Shown here: in pieces, positions 56,601 to 64,000 of the stretch | How positions within the stretch are numbered: position 1 is the first letter of the stretch | How the letters are laid out: each line of letters begins with the position of its first letter | NCBI GenBank assembly: GCA_023055355.1 | Contig: JALJCS010000030.1 | Span: forward strand, 620,001-684,000 | Source of the DNA: Agelaius tricolor | Lineage: Eukaryota; Chordata; Aves; Passeriformes; Icteridae | Direction: 5' to 3' | Length of the DNA: 64,000 bases | The notes under the pieces: model-generated | What the model was told of the DNA's origin: nothing | Seen by the model: the letters and a program-made list of their open reading frames with translations, nothing else | Databases searched by the model: none | Program-made: the position numbers and the translations under genes

Positions 56601-57883
56601 ACTTGATGGTTCGGTCCTGGCCACTCAAGGTATATTGCTTGGTCTCATCAGATTTTGATCTGCTCTTGTTGTTGGTCAGACTTTGTCCCTAGTGGCTAAT
56701 GATATTTATCACAAAAGACAAAGTGCCTTTTCTCAATTTTCTCAAGCAATTGGAACATGCGCCTTAGAATCCTAAAAAAGTCTTTTCTTTGAAACAACAC
56801 TGTAGTGTTTTTCACTGCCCAGTAGTCTTTCCAGATCTTAAGGAGAAAGAAGGCAAAATGAGGGGACGTATTACAATGAATGATTGTCAGTTTTCCGGTT
56901 CTTTAGCAGTATATTTGTACTTCCACTATTCTTTTCTGTAAAATCATGGTTTTCTATAGTATCCAATTTTCTAGCAAGACACATTTCTGCAACTGAGCCC
57001 ATCAGTCTTTGTGAAAAGATATTGTCAAAAGTCCAAAACATATGAATAGGCAGTGAAAAGTGAGGGAAAAAAGGAGTATGAGAAGCAGCTGCATGATACT
57101 AAAGTGAGACAAGAAGGAGGAGAAGGTGCTCCAGGTGACAGAGCAAAGAATCCCCCACAGTCCCTGGAGGACATCATCATCAAGCAGGTTGTCTCCCAGC
57201 AGTCCCTGGAGAACCGTGGAGGAACACAATGGAGCTCGTGGGGAGCTCCATGCCACAGCAGGTGACTGTGCCTTGAAGGAAGCTGCAGCTTGTGGAGGGA
57301 GGGAGGGAGGGCCAGAAAAGCATCCTTGACCTCTTGGAAGAGTGGAAGAGTACGTGCAAATCTTCAACAGCTGCTAACTCTACTCTATTCTCTTTCCGCT
57401 TCTTGTCTTAGGTAAGTAAGAAGACAACCCAAGAATTAGAAGCCTAAATTCTTTTGCTTGAGGCTCCCATTCTTTCTGCCATTCTCTTCCAATTTAGTTT
57501 GAAGTAAAACTGATGATAAAGTTCTTAAGGCTTGATGTTCAGGCTTTTCAGAAAATAGGGAGTGCAAATAACTCTTGTCACTGTCATTTTTTTCATAGAA
57601 GGAAAAAAGGGAAATTACTGGTTTTCAAGGACTTACGGAAATCCATTGGTAACGGTGGTGAGACTGAAGAGTTTAATTAATCTGAAAAGAGAATGTCGTG
57701 GAGCTACCTCAGCTCTGTACAAGTTTTTTTACCAGGAAGTCTAGACTTTTAAACAGACTAAGGACACAATAGTTATCTCTGGGAATATTTTAGTATGTAT
57801 AGTACATTCATCTTTAAATAGTTCTATCTGTTTGACAGTTATGACTTGGGCTTTAATTTTGATGTGAAAAGAAATATTTGTGA
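56601..57883. other. No gene recognised (end of 58-kb unit as seen here)
   Basis: AT-rich DNA. The 57050-57330 stretch has a higher GC content, short overlapping open frames on both strands and a (GGGA)n-like run near 57297. It may be an old repeat, but I cannot name it. Confidence 0.45.
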
Positions 57884-58718
57884 TTCAGATCATTTCCATT
57901 TCTGAAGCATTTCAGTTGTTGACTGTTTTTGCTGTCTCCTGAGGGCGGGAAAATAGTCTTTGTACCAATACTGAAACAAACTAGATGGAAAAATTTGTTT
58001 TCCTCATTCTTTTCTGTCTATTTGAACAGGCACAGCAGCAAGACCACTGCTATGAGTCTGAGTGGCCCTTCCACTCCAGGATGACAAACTTGTAGTGGCT
58101 AGTATGTTATTTGCACCCATTTCTGATGCCGGCTGTTAACTGTTGTGCAGAAAGATCTGTCAACCTTTTTCACAGGAGGACACTTCTGAATTGCTTCACT
58201 TGTCTCTGAAGCAGAGACCTAAGCTGGCACTCCATTTCTGAGATCTTGCTGTGTTAGCCCCCAAACCCATTTCTTTCAAATGCCTTTTACTTTCAACCCA
58301 AGCACTTCATTACTTCATGATGTAATCTCTTGTTCTTCATGTTCGGGGGATTGTTTTAGACTGATAAGAACATATTGCAGTAAGCAGGTAGAACATCTAT
58401 CTTAAGCAGTATCCATCACTTGGCTTTGGTTCATGTATCATAACATCTGCAAGGAATGTCATTTACAATCAATGGATGGGCTGGGGTAACGGGCCACAGG
58501 TTTAGGAATCTTTCTCCAATTAATTTTGCGTTAAAATTTAGCTCTTATCATTTCAATTGGGTCTTTATTAAAACAATCATCTATTTATTACCTGTACCAC
58601 AATGAACTGTGTACCTGTACCACAGTCAAGAGTGGCTGAGCATCCTACAACAATTCCAAGAAGAAGAATGGTCTGAGCCCCCAGTGCAGCACAAGAAGTC
58701 TGTCATCAAGCCGGAGTC

Positions 58719-59099
58719 CCGCAGGCGTTTTCTCAGCCTGGAGAAGAGCAGACTCCGGGCAAATTGTTAGAGCAGCTCTCCAGTAGCTGAAGACAGCCTA
58801 CCAGAAGGAGGCAGGTGAGCTACACAAGGGCACGGAGCGATAGGAAAAGTGTGGATGGCTTTAAAACCTGAAGAGGATAGGTTTCCTTTGGCTATTGGGA
58901 AGAAATTCCTTGCCAAGATGGTTGTGAGACACTAGAACATGTTGTGGGTGACCAATTCCTGGAAGTGATCAAGGCCAGCTTGAATGGGTCTTTGAGCTTA
59001 AGGCGGTCTAGTGGAAGATGTCCCTGACAATGACATGCTGGGGAGGACGTAGGTGAATTTAAGGTCCCTTCCAAACCCAACCATTCCATTATTCTATGG
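58719..59099 (+). mobile_element. CR1 LINE 3'-end fragment (copy 2)
   Basis: Second copy of the CR1 fragment at 821-1201, differing by a few substitutions (for example GGAAGATGTCCC against GGAAGGTGTCCC). Confidence 0.9.
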
Positions 59100-59258
59100 T
59101 AATCATTCTGTACAGTAGCAGTAAGAAGTTGAAGCTAGAAATAACATATTCATGCTGAGAAACTGCTATCCAAGGAGTTGAACTGTTTGGGTCTCACATT
59201 TATGTGCCATTTAGCAATACTATATCTAATATCTACTCCTCGCTCTTTATCATACACG

Positions 59259-59309
59259 CAAGTATTTTATCATCTTTAACGTTTCTGACATTTGGGAATT
59301 TTCTTCCCT

Positions 59310-59379
<70 letters not shown>

Positions 59380-59701
59380 TTTTTCTCTTTCTCTCGTTCC
59401 TTCTTTCTTTTGTTTCTTTCTCCCACTTCCTTCCTTCACTGCCTTCCTTCCACTATGTCCTTCTTTCTGCCACGTCCTTCTGCCACTTCCTTCCCTCCCT
59501 CCGTCCACTTTGATGTTAATTTGCAAACTGTCAAATAGTTACAGGAAATTACTCACAAGTATTTTATCATCTTTAAGGTTTCTGACATTTAGGAATTTTC
59601 TTTCCTTCTCTTTTTTCTTCCTTTCTTTCTTTCTTTCTTCCTTTCTTTCTTCCTTTCCCTCATTCCTTCTTTCCCTCTTTCCCTCTTTTTCCCTTCCTTT
59701 C

Positions 59702-59787
<86 letters not shown>

Positions 59788-59945
59788 CTCTTTCCTTCTT
59801 TCTTTTCTTTCCTTCCCCCACTTCCTTCCTTCACTGCCTTCCTCCCACTATGTCCTTCTTTCTGCCAAGTCCTTCTGCCACTTCCTTCCCTCCCTCCACT
59901 TTGATGTTAATTTGCAAACTGTCAAGTAGTTACAGGAAATTACTC
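59259..59945. repeat. Duplicated (TTTC)n block (copy 2, expanded)
   Basis: Units 59259-59555 (297 bp) and 59556-59945 (390 bp) correspond to the 249-bp and 335-bp units at 1361-1944. All the growth is in TTTC copy number. Confidence 0.92.
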
Positions 59946-60785
59946 TTCTTTAAATATCATTTTGAAGCTTAGAAATGAATACCAAAATTGTGTCAAAACA
60001 GGGCATTTAAAAGCCATCTGAAAGTGAGAACTAGCTATTGAAAAGACAAAAATACAAAAATGAAATGATGGAGTGGATGGTTTTAAGGGATATTCTTTGT
60101 ATGGCTTTGATACAAATGAGGATCTCAATTTTTGCACCTTCTAAAAACACATCTTGAAACTTACTACTTTCCGTGACAAAAATATTTCCAAAACAAGGAA
60201 ATTGATTTATGCAGATGAAAATATCATCTCCCAAATAGTCATCATCAAGTCCAAAAGATTACCCTGCTTTTACGTAGTAAGCTTTATGGAGATTTCTATT
60301 CTCACACAAACAAAGAAGAATCTCTCAAATGACTAGAAAATTTTTAAAAGCAAAATAACCTTGAAGAAAAAAGATCCAAAAAAGAGCAGGGAATTATATA
60401 CGTCCACACTTGTTACATGTTGGTTACTAATATTGGCTCTAGTTTGTTGGCGAGTACACTTCCCATTCACGCACGCACGCACCCCTCTTCCTCCTGCACA
60501 CAGATGTGTGATATTGGGTCTCAAAGAATGGACTATTTTCTCTTAGATAAGTTGTGGCTCTCAAAGTCAAAGCGTAGTCTTCCTGGCTCTATTACCAGGA
60601 TTTTGTTCCGGGAAGGGAATGTGCTTGTGCCTGTTAGAAATGGGGAGGAGGGGACAGAAAGCAAAGCCATTTGAAGACAACCTGCAGCATAACTAAGAAC
60701 GAAGGGTGCTTCTTGACTGCACAGCAAAAGAAATCTCGGGAGTAAAATGGAGGAAAACTTGAGGTGCTGATAGAGTTTCTCCTTG
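59946..60785. other. No gene recognised (copy 2 of 1945-2784)
   Basis: Nearly identical to the first copy. I see TAAATAAG to TAGATAAG and TCTTGGG to TCTCGGG among very few changes. Confidence 0.5.
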
Positions 60786-63700
60786 TGACAGCTTTCAAAC
60801 GTACAGAAAACAGCACTTCCTCATTCTCCTGCCTTTTCTATTCACATTAACATTGCAAGAAAAGGGGTTTTGGACAACGTTCTTTTGCTTCTTGCTAAAC
60901 ACTCTGCTGACACTCCGTGCAACTTCCAGAAAAAGATCAAGGATGCTTTTTGTACTGGGAGAGTTTCTCCTTGCGAGACATAGTAGAAAAGCTTTTTGCT
61001 AAGATGTAGGCGACAAGAGACGCAGATTCAGAGATACGGAGCTCTCCGAAGGTAGGGGCCGCTCCCGGGCGTCTTTCCGCAGAAGCCGTGCTCGGGATCG
61101 CACCGCGACCGGCACAATGCTCTGTGTGCAAAGAAGCGGCTTCTTCGCCTCCGGGAGACAGAGACCGCGGCCGCGTCTTTAAAAGCCAAGAAAAAAGTCG
61201 CACAACATGGGGAGTGCGTGTGCAGTTGTCAAACCTAAAGAAAACAGTACCTTAGCACTCTCCTGCCTTTTCCATTCACATTACCATTCAAAAAGAAGGA
61301 GTTTTGGACAACTTTCTTTTGCTTCTTGCTAAACACTCTGCAGACCTCCGTGCAACTTCTAGAACAAGAGCGGAGATGCTTTCCGTACGGGCACAGTTTG
61401 TCCTGGCAAGACATAGTAAAAAAGCTTTTGGCTCAGTTTTATGCGACGAGAGAGACAGAAGGCAGAGTAAAGAACTCTCCGAAACGAAGCCCCCTGCCAG
61501 GGCGTCTTTCGTCACAAGCCGCTCTCTGGAGAACACCGCCACCGGCACAATGCTCTGTGCGCAAAGAAGCCGCTTCTTCGCCTCCGGGAGATGGCGAGAA
61601 CGGCAGCTTCCCAAAGGCGAAGATGCAAGCCGCAGCACACCGATAGAGCGTGTGCAGCTTTCAAATTGATAGAAACGAGTGCTTTAGCATTCTCCTGCCC
61701 TTTCATTCACATTATATTCGAATAAAAGGAGTTTTGGGACACTATGTTTTTCTTCTTGATAAACACTCTGCAGTCCTCTGTGCAACTTTTAGAAGAAGAT
61801 CGGGGATGTTTTGTGTACTGGCACAGGTTCTCCTTGCAAGATATGGTGAAAAAGATTTTTGCTGAGTGTTTAACGACAAGAACCTAAGAAGAAAGAGATA
61901 CACAGCTCTCCGAAGCTAAGTGCCGGTCCCCGGCGTCTTTCGGCAAAAACCGCTCTCAGGTGCTCCCGGCGGTCTGCAAAATGCTCTGTGCGCAAAGAAG
62001 CCGCTTCTTCGCCTCCGGGAGACGGAGAGAGCGGCACCCTCCGAAAAGCTAAGAACCAAGCTGCCTAATACCAGGATAACCTGAGCACCTTTCAAACAAA
62101 TAGAAAAGACTACTTTACCACTCTTCTGACTTTTCCATTCACAATATAATCGAATAAAAAAAGTTTTCGACAACTATCTTTTCCTTCTAATTAAACAGTT
62201 CGAATACCTCTGTGCATCTTTTAGAAAAAGATCTGGGATGTTTTGTGTACTGGCACGATTTCTCCTTGCAAGATATGGTGGAAAAGCTTTTTGCTAAGTG
62301 TTGAGTGGCAAGAGACGCAGAAGACGCAGATACGGAGTTCTCCGAAGCTAGGTGCCGGTCCCGGCATCTTTCGGCACAAGCCGCTCTCCGAAATGCACCG
62401 CGACCCAAACAATGCTCTGTGCGAAAAGAAGCCGCTTCTTCGCCTCCGGGAGACTCGGCGAGTGGCATCTTCCCAAAAGCGAAGATGCAAGCCGCATCCC
62501 ACGGGAACAGTGTGGGCAGCATTCAGACTTAGAGAAAACAGTATTTTACCATTCTCCTGCCTTTTCCACTGATATTATATTCGAAAAAAACGAGTTTTGG
62601 ACAACTAGCTTTCCTTCTTGCAAAACTCTTTGCAGACCTCCGTGCAAGTTTAGAACATGATTTTGGATGTTTTCTATACTGGCAGAGTTTCTCTTTGCAA
62701 GATATGGTGGAAAAGCTTTTTGCTGAGTGTTGAGCGGCAAGACACGCAGAAGACGCAGATACGCAGCTCTCCGAAGCGAAGTGCCGGTCTACGGCTGCTT
62801 TCGGCACAAACCGCTCTCAGGAGCCCCCTGCGCTCGGCACAATCTTGTGCGCAAAGAAGCCGCTTCTTCGCCTCCGGGAGACGGAGAGAACGGCATCTTC
62901 CCAAAAGCGAAGATGCAAGCCGCATCCCACGGGAACAGTGTGGGCAGCATTCAGACTTAGAGAAAACAGTATTTTACCATTCTCCTGCCTTTTCCACTGA
63001 TATTATATTCGAAAAAAACGAGTTTTGGACAACTAGCTTTCCTTCTTGCAAAACTCTTTGCAGACCTCCGTGCAAGTTTAGAACATGATTTTGGATGTTT
63101 TCTATACTGGCAGAGTTTCTCTTTGCAAGATATGGTGGAAAAGCTTTTTGCTGAGTGTTGAGCGGCAAGACACGCAGAAGACGCAGATACGCAGCTCTCC
63201 GAAGCTAAGTGCCGGTCCACGGCTTCTTTCGACACAAACCGCTCTTAGGTGCTCACCGCGACCGACCCAATGCTCTGTGTGCGAAGAAGCAGCTTCTTCG
63301 CCTCCGGGAGACGGAGAGAACGGCATCTTCCCAAAAGCGAAGATGCAAGCCGCACCACACAGGAACAGTGTGGGCAGCATTCAGACTTAGAGAAAACAGT
63401 ATTTTACCACTCTCCTGCCTTTTCCACTGATATTATATTCGAAAATAACGAGATTTGATCAACTATCTTTCCTTCTTGCAAAACTCTTTGCAGACCTCCG
63501 TGCAAGTTTAGAACATGATTTTGGATGTTTTCTATACTGGCAGAGTTTCTCTTTGCAAGATATGGTGGAAAAGCTTTTTGCTGAGTGTTGAGCGGCAAGA
63601 CACGCAGAAGACGCAGATACGCAGCTCTCCGAAGCGAAGTGCCGGTCTACGGCTGCTTTCGGCACAAACCGCTCTCAGGAGCCCCCTGCGCTCGGCACAA

Positions 63701-64000
63701 TCTTGTGCGCAAAGAAGCCGCTTCTTCGCCTCCGGGAGACGGAGAGAACGGCATCTTCCCAAAAGCGAAGATGCAAGCCGCATCCCACGGGAACAGTGTG
63801 GGCAGCATTCAGACTTAGAGAAAACAGTATTTTACCATTCTCCTGCCTTTTCCACTGATATTATATTCGAAAAAAACGAGTTTTGGACAACTAGCTTTCC
63901 TTCTTGCAAAACTCTTTGCAGACCTCCGTGCAAGTTTAGAACATGATTTTGGATGTTTTCTATACTGGCAGAGTTTCTCTTTGCAAGATATGGTGGAAAA
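60786..64000. repeat. 431-bp satellite array (copy 2, truncated by window end)
   Basis: Marker boxes are at 61117, 61550, 61981, 62412, 62842, 63270 and 63700. The first four units match copy 1 in order. The next are variants C, A, C: units at 62842 and 63700 are almost identical, giving an 858-bp two-unit period where copy 1 has a 1292-bp three-unit period. Confidence 0.95.

Larger units (their letters stand above)
57884..64000. repeat. Copy 2 of the ~58-kb repeat (partial, runs off the window)
   Basis: It repeats positions 1 onward in the same orientation. It has an extra CACCCATTTCTGATG at 58114-58128, longer TTTC tracts, and a different order of satellite units after about 62,450. Identity outside these is about 99% by eye. 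Confidence 0.95.

Noticed and set aside
57053..57329. Overlapping frames on both strands in a GC-richer patch
   Set aside because: Frames overlap on opposite strands and none is recognised; it is more likely an old repeat.
57350..57420. CTTGTCTTAG followed directly by GTAAGT as an exon
   Set aside because: Acceptor and donor abut with no exon between them.
1..64000. tRNA or rRNA genes
   Set aside because: I looked for cloverleaf-like or rRNA-like stretches and saw none that I could support by eye.

Overview
The window looks like bird nuclear DNA. CR1-type LINE fragments are scattered through it, the LTR elements carry 5-bp or 6-bp target-site duplications (TSDs), there are CA, TTTC and TTCTC microsatellites, and I see no dense bacterial-style coding. 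The ERVL-like provirus resembles elements I associate with songbirds. A songbird, and possibly a repeat-rich or sex-limited chromosome such as W, is inference only.

The largest structure is a repeat with a period of about 58.0 kb. Sequence from position 1 onward begins again at 57884 and runs to the window end with roughly 99% identity by eye. The differences are scattered substitutions, one 15-bp indel, different (TTTC)n lengths and a rearranged satellite. The window therefore holds one whole unit plus about 6 kb of the next.

Layout of the unit: a CR1 tail (821-1201); a tandemly duplicated (TTTC)n block (1361-1944); an 11-unit array of a 431-bp CpG-bearing satellite (2785-7640); an open retroviral Env TM (fusion-subunit) reading frame with polypurine tract and 3' LTR (7667-8587). 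Then come about 13 kb of mostly single-copy-looking DNA with a few weak candidate exons, CCTTGC-rich low-complexity DNA (15890-17095) and a solo LTR (18468-18879). A CR1/solo-LTR pair lies at 21187-22770, a solo LTR at 24420-25019, LTR-like sequence at 26911-28144, and CR1 fragments at 29715-30465, 31916-32043 and 38388-38449. A solo LTR with another LTR inside it lies at 38455-39804. The main element is a 12.7-kb ERVL-like provirus (40821-53531) with gag, protease, RT, RNase H, integrase and, unusually, env. After it come a candidate host exon (53644-53844) and a CR1 split by a solo LTR (55237-56600).

The ERVL-like provirus has both LTRs and a near-matching TSD but is broken by stops, frameshifts, a poly-G tract and nested LTRs. 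Its 5' LTR contains an LTR that itself contains another LTR, and its env contains a third solo LTR. At least four solo LTRs of one family are present. No protein-coding gene of the host is identified with confidence; the exon calls rest on splice-site and phase logic alone. All identities, boundaries and TSDs were read by eye.
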